Positions 1 to 6,824 of a stretch of DNA of 10,247 nucleotides are shown piece after piece; within the stretch, counting starts at the first letter, position 1, and each line of letters starts with the position of its first letter. This stretch comes from Hyphomonadaceae bacterium. Its GTDB lineage: Bacteria; Pseudomonadota; Alphaproteobacteria; Caulobacterales; Aquidulcibacteraceae. The notes under the pieces are model-generated. The model saw only the letters and a program-made list of their open reading frames with translations. It did not search any database and was not told the DNA's origin. Location of the stretch: assembly GCA_016791325.1 (NCBI GenBank), contig JAEUMU010000210.1:1-10247 (forward strand), read 5' to 3'. Both the position numbers and the translations under genes were made by a program.

Positions 1-27
1 AGAATTGCCGACAAGAGACGCACCAGA

Positions 28-705
28 ATGACGCTATCGCACCTCTTCCAGCCCGACGAAGTCGAACTCGCCGAGCATTACCCCAACCGGGCCGAGCACG
101 CCGCCGATGGCATCGTGCATGCGGTAGGGATAATCGCGGCGCTGGTGGGCGGGGGGCTCCTGGTGGCGGTGGCGCTGGTGAACCGCGGCGTGCCGATGGC
201 CACGGCGAGCGCCATTTACGCTATGTGCCTGATGGCGATGCTGGCCGCCTCGGCCGTGTACAATCTCACCAAGCCCAATCCGCACCGGCGCATCCTGCGC
301 CGCCTGGATGAAGCGGCCATCTTCTTGATGATCGCGGGCTCCTATACCCCATTCACCATCCAGCTGCTGCCGCCGGATTTCGCCGTCGGCGTCACGGTCG
401 CGATTTGGGTGGCGGCCCTGGCGGGCGCGGCGGGCAAAGTGCTGTGGCCCAACCTTTCCGACCGCGCTTGGTGCCTCATCTATCTCGCGTTCGGCTGGCT
501 CGCGGTGCTGGTGCTCGGCCCCGTGGTACCGACGCTGCCGCCTTTGGCGATCGCCATGCTGGTGGTCGCGGGCGTTACCTATTCAGGCGGCGTGCTGCTT
601 TATCTTAATCACGCCATTCCTTACCGCCGCGCCATTTGGCACGCGTGCGTGATCATCGGCGCGGCCGGCCATTACGGCGCGGTGCTGTACGGGCTGGTGT
701 TGTAG
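28..705 (+). CDS. Hemolysin III / PAQR-like (TrhA) family membrane protein, variant active site
   Basis: A 225-residue integral membrane protein with about seven hydrophobic segments, the usual size and topology of the hemolysin III (YqfA/TrhA) family. That family belongs to the PAQR/CREST superfamily of putative metal-dependent membrane hydrolases. Family landmarks are the N-terminal EHAADGIVH (23-31), SAVYN (75-79), LDEAAIFLMIAGSYTP (93-108, with the conserved D94), and a last-helix IWHACVIIGAAGHY (203-216). The family's usual SxxYH is SxxYN here, and the usual HxxxH is RxxxH (R201, H205), so two of the three predicted metal-binding histidines are absent while S75, D94 and H205 remain. The name 'hemolysin' is historical and does not establish lytic activity. 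The ATG at 28 has only a weak purine-rich upstream stretch, but the product fits the family from its first residues. The next gene starts 62 bases after the stop. Family assignment is firm; biochemical role is unknown. Confidence 0.88.
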   Translation: MTLSHLFQPDEVELAEHYPNRAEHAADGIVHAVGIIAALVGGGLLVAVALVNRGVPMATASAIYAMCLMAMLAASAVYNLTKPNPHRRILRRLDEAAIFLMIAGSYTPFTIQLLPPDFAVGVTVAIWVAALAGAAGKVLWPNLSDRAWCLIYLAFGWLAVLVLGPVVPTLPPLAIAMLVVAGVTYSGGVLLYLNHAIPYRRAIWHACVIIGAAGHYGAVLYGLVL

Positions 706-767
706 GAACGAAGCGCTCGCGACGCGGTTGTTCAGGCTCCACTCACACAAGCGAGGAGCGAGCCCCC

Positions 768-1133
768 ATGCCCACCCCGACAGGCCACACCACCGCCATC
801 CGTGCCAAGAAGGTGCTTGGCACCACCGTCAAAGATACGAGCGGCGAAAAGATCGGCTCCGTCGAGGATCTTGTTCTCGACAAGCAGTCCAACACCATTC
901 TGTTCGCCGTCGTCGGCTTTGGCGGCGTGCTTGGTATGGGTGAGAAATATCATCCCTTGCCTTGGGCCGTGCTGAACTACGATGAGGACGAAGACGCCTA
1001 CGTCGTTCCCTACAGCAAGGACGAGCTGAAAGCCGCGCCGTGCGATACGATCGACGAACTCACCAAGAATGACGGCCACGCCTACCGCGACCAGAGCTTC
1101 GCCTTCTACAAGGTGGACCAGTACTGGACGTAA
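768..1133 (+). CDS. PRC-barrel domain protein (stand-alone, small)
   Basis: A 121-residue soluble protein. Residues about 11-85 match a PRC-barrel: IRAKKVLGTTVKDTSGEKIG, then SVEDLVLDKQSNTILFAVVGFGG, followed by a YHPLPW segment typical of these beta-barrels. The tail (about 86-121) is acidic and polar with several aromatic residues, and no other domain is recognised. PRC-barrels occur in photosynthetic reaction-centre H subunits and RimM, and as small stand-alone bacterial proteins of unclear, often stress- or envelope-related, role. The frame is open upstream to about 636, but that part overlaps the hemolysin III gene and is unlikely to be translated. The ATG at 768 has a clear GAGGAG at 753-758, nine bases upstream. 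Transcription converges on the dodecin gene, with an inverted repeat between them. Domain call is firm; function is open. Confidence 0.9.
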   Translation: MPTPTGHTTAIRAKKVLGTTVKDTSGEKIGSVEDLVLDKQSNTILFAVVGFGGVLGMGEKYHPLPWAVLNYDEDEDAYVVPYSKDELKAAPCDTIDELTKNDGHAYRDQSFAFYKVDQYWT

Positions 1134-1140
1134 GGCCGCC

Positions 1141-1177
1141 GGATGGCGCGCCTGCTTCCACAGCCGGCGCGCCATCC
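1141..1177. terminator. Perfect 12-bp inverted repeat, probable bidirectional terminator
   Basis: GGATGGCGCGCC (1141-1152) and GGCGCGCCATCC (1166-1177) are exact reverse complements around a 13-base loop. The repeat starts seven bases after the PRC-barrel stop (1133) and ends seven bases before the end of the dodecin frame (1185) on the other strand. This is the classic place for a shared terminator of convergent genes. Neither side has a clear T-tract, so efficient intrinsic termination is inferred from stem strength and position only. Confidence 0.6.
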
Positions 1178-1184
1178 CTTGCGG

Positions 1185-1385
1185 TCAGTGCAGCACGAAC
1201 GTGACCTTCAGGTTCACGCGCCACTCCACAACCTTGCCGTCTTTGACCTCAACCTTGATGTCCTGCACCCAGGCGCCCTGAACATCCTCCAGCGTATCGG
1301 CGGCGCGCGCGATGCCTTTAGAAACGGCGTCCTCAATGCTCGAAGCGGATGTCGAGAAGATTTCGACCACTTTGGCGACCGACAT
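1185..1385 (-). CDS. Dodecin family flavin-binding protein
   Basis: A 66-residue protein that matches the dodecin family over its whole length. It begins MSVAKVVEIFSTSASSIEDAV, then an alpha helix (about 16-33), then two strands containing GAWVQDIKVEV and KVVEWRVNLKVTFVL. Dodecins assemble into hollow dodecamers that bind and store or sequester flavins, and a tryptophan stacks on the isoalloxazine ring; W39 is the likely equivalent here. The position held by Gln in the archaeal protein is R56, as I recall for many bacterial members. The start is unambiguous: a perfect AGGAGG (complement of 1391-1396) lies five bases before the ATG. It is cytoplasmic. It shares the end-to-end inverted repeat with the PRC-barrel gene and diverges from the damaged KTSC gene. 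High confidence. Confidence 0.95.
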   Translation of the reverse strand: MSVAKVVEIFSTSASSIEDAVSKGIARAADTLEDVQGAWVQDIKVEVKDGKVVEWRVNLKVTFVLH

Positions 1386-1471
1386 GGAAGCCTCCTCAGT
1401 GCCGCCGCGCGCCAGCCCCGAAGCGCCGCGCGACGCGTGCCGCGTGGTGCGGCAAAGCCCCTTCCGCTACA

Positions 1472-1477
1472 TATAAA
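1472..1477 (+). promoter_or_regulatory. Possible -10 element in the dodecin/KTSC divergent gap
   Basis: TATAAA sits in a short AT-rich island (ctacatataaagg) inside the otherwise GC-rich 141-base gap between dodecin (-) and the KTSC frame (+). It lies about 50 bases before the KTSC start. No convincing -35 hexamer is seen at 16-18 bases. The complementary strand also reads an AT-rich TTTATATGT that could serve dodecin instead. This is a position-based guess only. Confidence 0.25.
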
Positions 1478-1526
1478 GGCCTAGCGCGCGCGGGCGAGTG
1501 CTTCGGCGGCGTTGGGAGCCGGCGTC

Positions 1527-1721
1527 TTGTCCTCTGTCATCGATCGCGCCCTCTATGACGCCGCCTCGCGGACACTGGCCGTGACGTTCACGACCGGGCG
1601 CAAATACGTCTATGAGGACGTGCCGCCAGAGGTGGCGCTGGAACTCCAAACCGCCCCCTCCCGCGGCCAATAGTTCAATTGGCGCATCCGGGATCAGTAC
1701 CCGTTTCGGGAGATCGGCTAG
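1527..1721 (+). pseudogene. KTSC domain protein interrupted by an in-frame TAG
   Basis: Reading from a TTG at 1527 gives SSVIDRALYDAASRTLAV, then TFTTGRKYVYEDVPPEV, and on to APSRGQ. A TAG follows at 1671-1673, and the same frame continues FNWRIRDQYPFREIG to a second stop at 1719-1721. This is the complete KTSC domain (about 60 residues; named from a C-terminal domain of some lysyl-tRNA synthetases, also found alone in small bacterial proteins): S-x-V-I...YD, F..G..Y.Y.DVPPEV, and C-terminal G-x-(F/Y)-FN..IR..YP. The TAG occupies the aromatic position just before FN, so one base change from TAC or TAT explains it. The TTG has GGGAG (1514-1518) about eight bases upstream; no in-frame ATG or GTG is apparent. 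The restored frame would end two bases before the argG stop codon on the opposite strand. It could be a recent nonsense mutation, a sequencing error, or a truncated 48-residue product. Function of stand-alone KTSC proteins is unknown. Confidence 0.7.
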
Positions 1722-1723
1722 CG

Positions 1724-2971
1724 CTACTCGTTCTTGCCGCGCTTCTTATCGCGCTCCGCCAGGATGCGCAGCCGCAGCGCGTTGAGCTTGATGAAGCCTT
1801 CGGCGTCGGCCTGATTGTAGCCGCCGGCTTCGTCGAAGCCGACGAGCGCCTTGGAATAAAGCGAATACGGCGAAGCGCGGCCCACCGTGCGCACGCCGCC
1901 CTTATAGAGCTTGAGCTTCACATCGCCGGTGACGCTGCCCTGGCTGGCGTCGATCGCCGCTTGCAGCATCAGCCGCTCCGGCGTCCACCAAAAGCCGTTA
2001 TAGATGAGGCTGGCGTATTTCGGCATCAGCTCATCTTTCAAATGCATGGCGCCGCGATCGAGTGTGATCGACTCGATGGCGCGATGGCCGTGCCAGAGAA
2101 TGGTGCCGCCCGGCGTTTCGTAGAAGCCCCGGCTCTTCATGCCGACATAGCGGTTCTCCACCAGGTCGAGCCCGCCAATGCCATGCTTGGCGCCGAGCCG
2201 ATTCAACTCCGCCAGCAACTCATGCGCCTTCATCGCCTTGCCGTTGATCGCGACGAGATCGCCGCGCTCGAAGCCTAGCGTGATGGTTTCGGCCTGATCG
2301 GGCGCCTCTTCCGGCGTGATGGTGCGCCGGTCGCCGCGCTTGGTGACGATCTCCGGCGTCTCCACATCCGGATCTTCCAGCGCCAGCCCTTCGCTGGAGG
2401 TGTGCAGCAGGTTGGCGTCGATCGAGAAGGGTGCGGCTTGCTCCTTGCCCTTGGCGATGTCGATGCCGTGCTTGCGCGCATAATCGAGCAACGCTGGGCG
2501 CCCCTCGAACTCCCACTCGCGCCACGGCGCGATCACTTTCACGTCCGGCTTCAGTGCGTAATAGCTAACCTCGAAACGTACCTGATCATTACCCTTGCCC
2601 GTGGCGCCGTGGCACACCGCATCGGCGCCGACAAGATTGGCGATTTCGATTTGCCGTTTGGCGATCAGCGGCCGCGCGATCGAGGTGCCGAGCAGATACT
2701 GGCCTTCGTACAGCGTGTTGGCGCGGAACATCGGCCACACGAAATCGCGCACGAATTCCTCGCGCAGATCGTCGATGAAAATATTCTCCGGCTTTACGCC
2801 GGCCTTCAGCGCCTTTTCCCGCGCGGGGCCCAGCTCTTCGCCCTGACCCAGATCGGCGGTGAATGTCACCACCTCGCAGCCATACTTATCCTGCAGCCAC
2901 TTCAGGATGATCGACGTATCCAGCCCGCCGGAATAGGCGAGCACGACTTTCTTGACTTGGCCTTGCGCCAT
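1724..2971 (-). CDS. argG: Argininosuccinate synthase
   Basis: A 415-residue cytoplasmic enzyme that condenses citrulline and aspartate using ATP (released as AMP and pyrophosphate) to form argininosuccinate, the penultimate step of arginine synthesis. The N-terminal ATP-pyrophosphatase P-loop AYSGGLDTS is at residues 12-20, followed by TADLGQ (38-43) and the conserved [13 protein letters not shown] (122-134). The C-terminal synthase domain carries family signatures such as [18 protein letters not shown]. The length is normal for the family (about 400). An in-frame ATG 17 codons further upstream (3022) would add an Arg-rich leader. The start at 2971 ([16 protein letters not shown]) is preferred because it matches other ArgG N-termini and has GGAGGG nine bases upstream (complement of 2981-2986). 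It lies 84 bases downstream of the dioxygenase gene on the same strand. No other arg gene is nearby, which is usual where arginine genes are scattered. Confidence 0.97.
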   Translation of the reverse strand: MAQGQVKKVVLAYSGGLDTSIILKWLQDKYGCEVVTFTADLGQGEELGPAREKALKAGVKPENIFIDDLREEFVRDFVWPMFRANTLYEGQYLLGTSIARPLIAKRQIEIANLVGADAVCHGATGKGNDQVRFEVSYYALKPDVKVIAPWREWEFEGRPALLDYARKHGIDIAKGKEQAAPFSIDANLLHTSSEGLALEDPDVETPEIVTKRGDRRTITPEEAPDQAETITLGFERGDLVAINGKAMKAHELLAELNRLGAKHGIGGLDLVENRYVGMKSRGFYETPGGTILWHGHRAIESITLDRGAMHLKDELMPKYASLIYNGFWWTPERLMLQAAIDASQGSVTGDVKLKLYKGGVRTVGRASPYSLYSKALVGFDEAGGYNQADAEGFIKLNALRLRILAERDKKRGKNE

Positions 2972-3055
2972 GATCGGGAGCCCTCCGCGCCGCAAGCCCG
3001 GCGCGCGGCGCTTTCCTTTCATAAGCGGGCACGCAAATCAACGCGGCGCGGGCGC

Positions 3056-4000
3056 CTACATCAAGGGGTGCGCCCGTTCACGTATCCATTGCGAAAGCAG
3101 CCATTTCTCGCCCGCCGCCACCGGCGCGCCGGCATGCATGGAGTCGCGCTCCAGCTCTCCGCTCGGCGACACATTCCAGAAGATCAGCGCATCGCCCGCC
3201 GCGCCCTTGAAGGTCAGCCCCAGGCGCGTGAACACTGTCTCGCCGCCTTCGTAGCCCTCGTTGAGATAGACCAGCACCGTGGCCGCGCGCTGGCCCATCT
3301 CGGCCAATTCAGCCGCGAAGCTCGCCGCTTCCGGGCCCCACGGGCGGATGAAATCATAGTGCGGTTTGTATTCCTCGCCCGGCAGGTAGCGCAGAATGTT
3401 CATCGGCTCGTGCTGCTCAAGGGCAAGCCCGGTGGCGGTGGCGATGCGCCGGCTCACCAGCTGCTGAATGAGATCGCCTTCGAGCAGGCCCAGCATGGCC
3501 ACCATATTGGTGCGCGCGGGATCGCGCATCACGCCGCCCTTGGGATCGAAGATCGCAGCCGGCGCCAGCCGCGGGCGCGCGCTTTCGATCAGCCAGGCGC
3601 AGACCGGTTTGGGGATGAAGTCCTTGATCGCAACGATGCGCGGCGCATCAGCGATCGCGTGCAGCTCGATCGGCTTGACCCACGGCGTGCGATCAAGCGC
3701 GTGCCCGCCCAGCAGCGCCAGTTGCGTGGCGGCAGGCTGATGGCCGGCGGCGGCGGCGCGCTTGATCAGCGCGTAAGCGTCATCCAGGCTCTTGGCGCGC
3801 CCCACGCCGCGCGCGGCCAGCACGCTATGCAGCAACAGCGCGTTGGGATTGTTCTGCGCGCAAGCGCGCTGCACCAGGCGGTAGGCTTCGCCAATATCGC
3901 GCTCAACCCCGCGCGCCGTCAGCAGCAGGTAGGCGAACATCACCTGCGCCTGCGCGTCACCCTGCGCAGCCTGAGCGCGAATGGTGGCGAGGTCGTCCAT
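3056..4000 (-). CDS. Sel1-like repeat / prolyl 4-hydroxylase-type 2OG-Fe(II) dioxygenase fusion
   Basis: A 314-residue protein in two parts. Residues about 5-95 are Ala-rich helical pairs of the Sel1/TPR type (AAQGDAQAQVMFAYLLLTARGV, then a second unit ending RGVGRAKSLDDAYALIKRAAAAG), a protein-protein interaction module. Residues about 120-308 are a prolyl 4-hydroxylase alpha-subunit-like catalytic domain. Visible are the iron ligands H214 and D216 in YKPHYDF and H289 in DSMHAG, the 2-oxoglutarate-binding K299 in GEKWLLSQW, and the family segment VYLNEGYEGGETVF. All catalytic residues are present, so it should be active; the hydroxylated substrate (a prolyl residue or other) is unknown. No signal peptide, so cytoplasmic. 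The ATG at 4000 is chosen over a TTG nine codons upstream; its ribosome site (CAGGGG) is weak. It starts 43 bases after kup and may be co-transcribed with it. Fold assignment is firm, substrate open. Confidence 0.9.
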   Translation of the reverse strand: MDDLATIRAQAAQGDAQAQVMFAYLLLTARGVERDIGEAYRLVQRACAQNNPNALLLHSVLAARGVGRAKSLDDAYALIKRAAAAGHQPAATQLALLGGHALDRTPWVKPIELHAIADAPRIVAIKDFIPKPVCAWLIESARPRLAPAAIFDPKGGVMRDPARTNMVAMLGLLEGDLIQQLVSRRIATATGLALEQHEPMNILRYLPGEEYKPHYDFIRPWGPEAASFAAELAEMGQRAATVLVYLNEGYEGGETVFTRLGLTFKGAAGDALIFWNVSPSGELERDSMHAGAPVAAGEKWLLSQWIRERAHPLM

Positions 4001-4043
4001 CGCAGAGCCCCTGCGTCTGCTTACCAACGCGCGTCCGCCGCGG

Positions 4044-5975
4044 CTAGACCATCACCTGGTTGCCTAGCTCAACCGCCCTGCCGCTTGGAATATGGAAGAA
4101 GTCGGTCGCGTTGGTGGCGTTGCGGGCCAGGAAAATGAACAGATGGTCCTGCCACATTGGCATGCCGCTTTTCTCGCTCGGCACGATGGTGCGGCGGGAA
4201 AGGAAGAAGCTCGTCTTCATGATATCGAACTTGAGCCCATGCTTGCGCGCCTCGGTGAGCGCTTTCACTACGTTGGGCGTCTCCATGAAGCCGAACGCCA
4301 GCGTCACGCGTTTCACGTCTGGCATGAAATCTTCGATCTTCACGCGTTCGCTATCCGGGGCGCGCGGCGTGGAGAGCGTCTTCACGGTGAGGATGATCAC
4401 CTGCTCGTGCAGCACCTGATTGTGTTTCAGATTGTGCATCAGCGCCGCCGGCGCAGTATCGGGATCGCCGGTGAGGAAGATGGCCGCCCCGCGCACGCGA
4501 TGCGGCGGATGATGCGCCAAAGTCTCGAACAGCTTCGCCAACGGCTCGTCACGGCGCACGATGTCGCCCAGAATGCGCGTGCCGCGCACCCACGTCCACA
4601 TGATGACGACGAGCCCCACCGCCAGCGCCAGCGGCACGAAGCCGCCTTCGAGGAACTTGGTGAGGTTTGAAGCCATGAAAACGCCCTCCAGCGCCAGGAA
4701 GGGCAGCAGCGTTAGCGCCGCCAGCGGCGCCGGCCATTTCCACAAGCGCCACAGAATGATGAACGCCAGCAGCGACGACATGATCATCACGCCGGTAATG
4801 GCGATGCCGTAAGCCGCCGCCAGCGCGCTGGAGGAGCCAAAGCCCAGCGCCAGCACCAGCACGCCCGTCAGCAGCAGCCAGTTGACTTGGGGCATGTAGA
4901 TTTGCCCCGCCTGCGTTTCCGACGTGCGGCGAATTTCCATGCGCGGCAGCAGGCCGAGCTGAATCGCCTGCTGCGTCAGCGAGAATGCGCCGGTGATGAC
5001 AGCTTGGCTGGCGATCACGGTCGCCACCGTCGCCAGCAGCACCAGCGGTAGGCGAAACCAATCCGGCGCCAGTTCGAAGAACGGATTTTCGATCGCCGTC
5101 GGGTCGGCCAGCACCAAGGCGCCCTGGCCGAAATAGTTCAGCATAAGGCACGGAAACACCAAGCCCGCCCACGCCACGCGGATCGGCCGGCGGCCAAAAT
5201 GGCCCATGTCGGCGTAGAGCGCCTCCGCCCCGGTGACCGCGAGAAACACCGAGCCAAGCACCACAAAGCTCAAGCCCGGATGATTAAAGATGAAGGCCAC
5301 CGCATAATACGGGTTCACCGCCGAAAGAATGGCGGGATCGTCCTTCAAATGCATGGCGCCCAACGCGCCCATGGTCAGAAACCAGACGATCGTGATCGGC
5401 CCAAACACGGCGCCCACGCGCCCTGTGCCGCGGCTTTGAATGACGAACACGCCCAGCAGCACGCCCAGCGCAATCGTCAGCACCAAGGCGGGCGTGATGC
5501 GGCCTTCAAGCCCGGGCACCAGTTCAAGCCCCTCCACCGCCGAGAGCACTGAAATGGCCGGCGTGATCATCGCATCGCCATAGAACAGCGCCGCGCCGAC
5601 AACGCCGATGCCGAACAGGAAGAGCGGCCGCTTGCCCAGGGCGCGTTGCGCCAGCGCCATCAGCGCCAGCGTGCCGCCCTCGCCCTTGTTGTCCATGAAG
5701 AGAACGAGCAGCACGTACTTGATCGAGACAAGGATCGTCACCGCCCAAAAGATCAGCGAGACGATGCCGATGACTTCGCCGCGATCGACGCCGTTATCGG
5801 CGACGTGGCGAATGGATTCGCGAAATGCGTAAAGCGGGCTGGTGCCGATGTCGCCGTAAACGACGCCGACTGATCCCACCAGAAGCGTCCAAAATCCGGC
5901 ATGCGCGGCCGGCCCATGCGCCTGACCGTTCGGACTGCCGCCACCCTGGGACGCGCCGGCCTGCGCCTGCGCCAT
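4044..5975 (-). CDS. kup: Kup (TrkD) family potassium uptake transporter
   Basis: A 643-residue inner-membrane K+ transporter (probably K+/H+ symport) of the KUP/HAK/KT family. Residues about 27-465 form roughly twelve hydrophobic helices. The family hallmark GDIGTSPLYAF is at 41-51, DNKGEGG at 95-101, and GDAMITPAISVLSAVEG at 133-149. Residues from about 470 to the end form the conserved cytoplasmic domain, which includes FFLSRRTIVPS and the closing MWQDHLFIFLARNA...FFHIPSGRAVELG segment. Length is normal (about 620-660). The first 26 residues are Ala/Gly/Gln-rich and variable, as is common. The ATG at 5975 is preceded on its strand by TGGGGG about seven bases away. It is the first gene of a possible three-gene minus-strand run (kup, dioxygenase, argG). 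Regulation may involve the AT-rich stretch at 6015-6043. Confidence 0.97.
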   Translation of the reverse strand: MAQAQAGASQGGGSPNGQAHGPAAHAGFWTLLVGSVGVVYGDIGTSPLYAFRESIRHVADNGVDRGEVIGIVSLIFWAVTILVSIKYVLLVLFMDNKGEGGTLALMALAQRALGKRPLFLFGIGVVGAALFYGDAMITPAISVLSAVEGLELVPGLEGRITPALVLTIALGVLLGVFVIQSRGTGRVGAVFGPITIVWFLTMGALGAMHLKDDPAILSAVNPYYAVAFIFNHPGLSFVVLGSVFLAVTGAEALYADMGHFGRRPIRVAWAGLVFPCLMLNYFGQGALVLADPTAIENPFFELAPDWFRLPLVLLATVATVIASQAVITGAFSLTQQAIQLGLLPRMEIRRTSETQAGQIYMPQVNWLLLTGVLVLALGFGSSSALAAAYGIAITGVMIMSSLLAFIILWRLWKWPAPLAALTLLPFLALEGVFMASNLTKFLEGGFVPLALAVGLVVIMWTWVRGTRILGDIVRRDEPLAKLFETLAHHPPHRVRGAAIFLTGDPDTAPAALMHNLKHNQVLHEQVIILTVKTLSTPRAPDSERVKIEDFMPDVKRVTLAFGFMETPNVVKALTEARKHGLKFDIMKTSFFLSRRTIVPSEKSGMPMWQDHLFIFLARNATNATDFFHIPSGRAVELGNQVMV

Positions 5976-6014
5976 GTGCGAACCCCCAAAGGGCGCCTCG
6001 CGCCCCGGCGCGCG

Positions 6015-6043
6015 CGTTTAGACCCTTTTAATGAAGGGGGCAA
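6015..6043 (-). promoter_or_regulatory. Candidate kup promoter region with a small palindrome
   Basis: The only AT-rich stretch in the 110-base gap upstream of kup. On the minus strand TTGCCC (complement of 6038-6043) is separated by 17 bases from TAAACG (complement of 6015-6020), a plausible -35 with a poor -10. The spacer holds CCCTT (6023-6027) and AAGGG (6034-6038) around six bases, a possible operator half-site pair or a minor hairpin at the end of the upstream exported-protein gene. Spacing supports a promoter; the weak -10 argues against certainty. Confidence 0.3.
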
Positions 6044-6085
6044 ATGTGCGCTTAGCCGCCTTGTGAATTGGTTAGCGCCGGCGCC

Positions 6086-6481
6086 TCAGCGGCAAGCGCA
6101 TCCGCCGCCGCGCCCGCCATGGCCGCCACCGCCGATTCCGGCCCCCGCGCCCGCCCGCGCCGACGCCGAAGCAAACGCCGAAGCGCTGGCCGAACCGCCG
6201 CGCACCACCACAACCGTGCTGTAAGATGACCCCGCGCCAATATCGGCGCCGACACCGCCGCTGGCGCCCGCGAAGAAGGAAGCCGGCAGCACCACCACGT
6301 TTGAGTCTTCCACCACGCGCGGCGCCTCGGGCGCACCCAGCAAGGGCGGCGCAGGCGGGCGGCGCGGGCGCTGCGGGCGCGGACGCGGGCGTTCGATGCC
6401 ATCCGCATACGCCACGCTCGGCGCCGCGATAACAGGCGCCGCGATCAGCGCCAGGGCCGCCATCCACATCAAGGCGCGCAT
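6086..6481 (-). CDS. Small exported Pro/Arg- and Gly/Ala-rich protein, function unknown
   Basis: A 131-residue protein with a clear Sec signal peptide: MRALMWMAALALIAAPVIAAP with a likely cleavage after AYA (26), leaving about 105 residues. The mature part starts with a Pro/Arg-rich segment (about 30-50, RPRPRPQRPRRPP), passes through VVEDSNVVVLPASFFAG (57-72), and ends in low-complexity Gly/Ala/Ser sequence (about 73-127) with Ser-Ala and Gly-Ala alternation. The last residues are CACR, so two cysteines sit close to the C-terminus. No enzyme domain is recognised; no lipobox is present. AGGAG (complement of 6491-6495) lies nine bases before the ATG, which with the signal peptide argues for a real gene although other frames here are also open. 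It is likely periplasmic or surface-associated. It lies 105 bases downstream of the DUF1674 gene on the same strand. I do not recognise a named family. Confidence 0.7.
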   Translation of the reverse strand: MRALMWMAALALIAAPVIAAPSVAYADGIERPRPRPQRPRRPPAPPLLGAPEAPRVVEDSNVVVLPASFFAGASGGVGADIGAGSSYSTVVVVRGGSASASAFASASARAGAGAGIGGGGHGGRGGGCACR

Positions 6482-6586
6482 TGCGAGCGACTCCTTCGAT
6501 TGCTCAAGCCGCGCAGCTTGGCGCGCGCGCCCGCACGGGCAAGCCGCTTCGCCCCCGGCGTGCGATCTTCCCCTCGTTAAGCACGA

Positions 6587-6751
6587 TCAGAAATCGCTGA
6601 TGAGGCCTTTGCGCTCCCAATCGCCGTAGCGGGTGGGTTCAGGACCGCTTGGTCCGCCGATTTCCGTTGGCGCGGCTTGCGCCTTCGCTTGCGCGCGCCG
6701 TTCGGCCGCTTCCGCGAGCGCGCGCTGCGCTTCAGGCGTGAGCGGCTTCAT
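6587..6751 (-). CDS. DUF1674 / SDHAF4-like protein (succinate dehydrogenase assembly factor family)
   Basis: A 54-residue protein. An N-terminal charged helix ([22 protein letters not shown], about 3-24) is followed by the family signature [20 protein letters not shown]...SDF (30-54). This is the DUF1674 signature shared with mitochondrial SDHAF4 (Sdh8). The mitochondrial protein binds flavinylated succinate dehydrogenase subunit A before complex II assembly. The bacterial homologue is inferred, not shown, to act similarly in the cytoplasm. The signature ends exactly at the stop, as in the family. The start is uncertain: the frame is open to 6838, with ATGs at 6751 and 6814. The ATG at 6751 fits the usual family length but has no clear Shine-Dalgarno. 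The ATG at 6814 would overlap the htpX leader and also lacks one. The gene is divergent from htpX. Family call is firm, start less so. Confidence 0.85.
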   Translation of the reverse strand: MKPLTPEAQRALAEAAERRAQAKAQAAPTEIGGPSGPEPTRYGDWERKGLISDF

Positions 6752-6824
6752 TTCGGGCGATTGTGGCGGCAACTTGAACCTCCGGGCGAGCCTCTCAATA
6801 TTACACGCAGACATGAGGAGATCG

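Noticed and set aside
636..767. An upstream extension of the PRC-barrel frame by 44 codons.
   Set aside because: It overlaps the end of the hemolysin III gene, is Arg/Gly-rich, and the ATG at 768 has a strong ribosome site and the family N-terminus.
1671..1673. Pyrrolysine decoding of the UAG in the KTSC frame.
   Set aside because: Pyrrolysine machinery is not expected in Alphaproteobacteria, the position is an aromatic residue in the family, and nothing in the window supports recoding. A nonsense mutation or sequence error is simpler.
2402..4138. A 578-codon open frame on the + strand antisense to argG and the dioxygenase gene.
   Set aside because: It crosses two convincing genes on the other strand. 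Its product is rich in Arg, His, Ala and Gln with no domain or ribosome site, as expected for an antisense frame in GC-rich coding DNA.
6052..6467. Two further open minus-strand frames (6052-6408 and 6072-6467) overlapping the exported-protein gene.
   Set aside because: Their products are Arg/Ala- or Gly/Arg-rich without a signal peptide, and neither has a ribosome site like the one before 6481; the low-complexity GC-rich DNA keeps all frames open.
6489..6493. A GACTC (GANTC, CcrM-type methylation site) next to the ribosome site of the exported-protein gene.
   Set aside because: A single short site is expected by chance at this frequency, and similar ones lie inside coding sequence; no evidence that it is regulatory.
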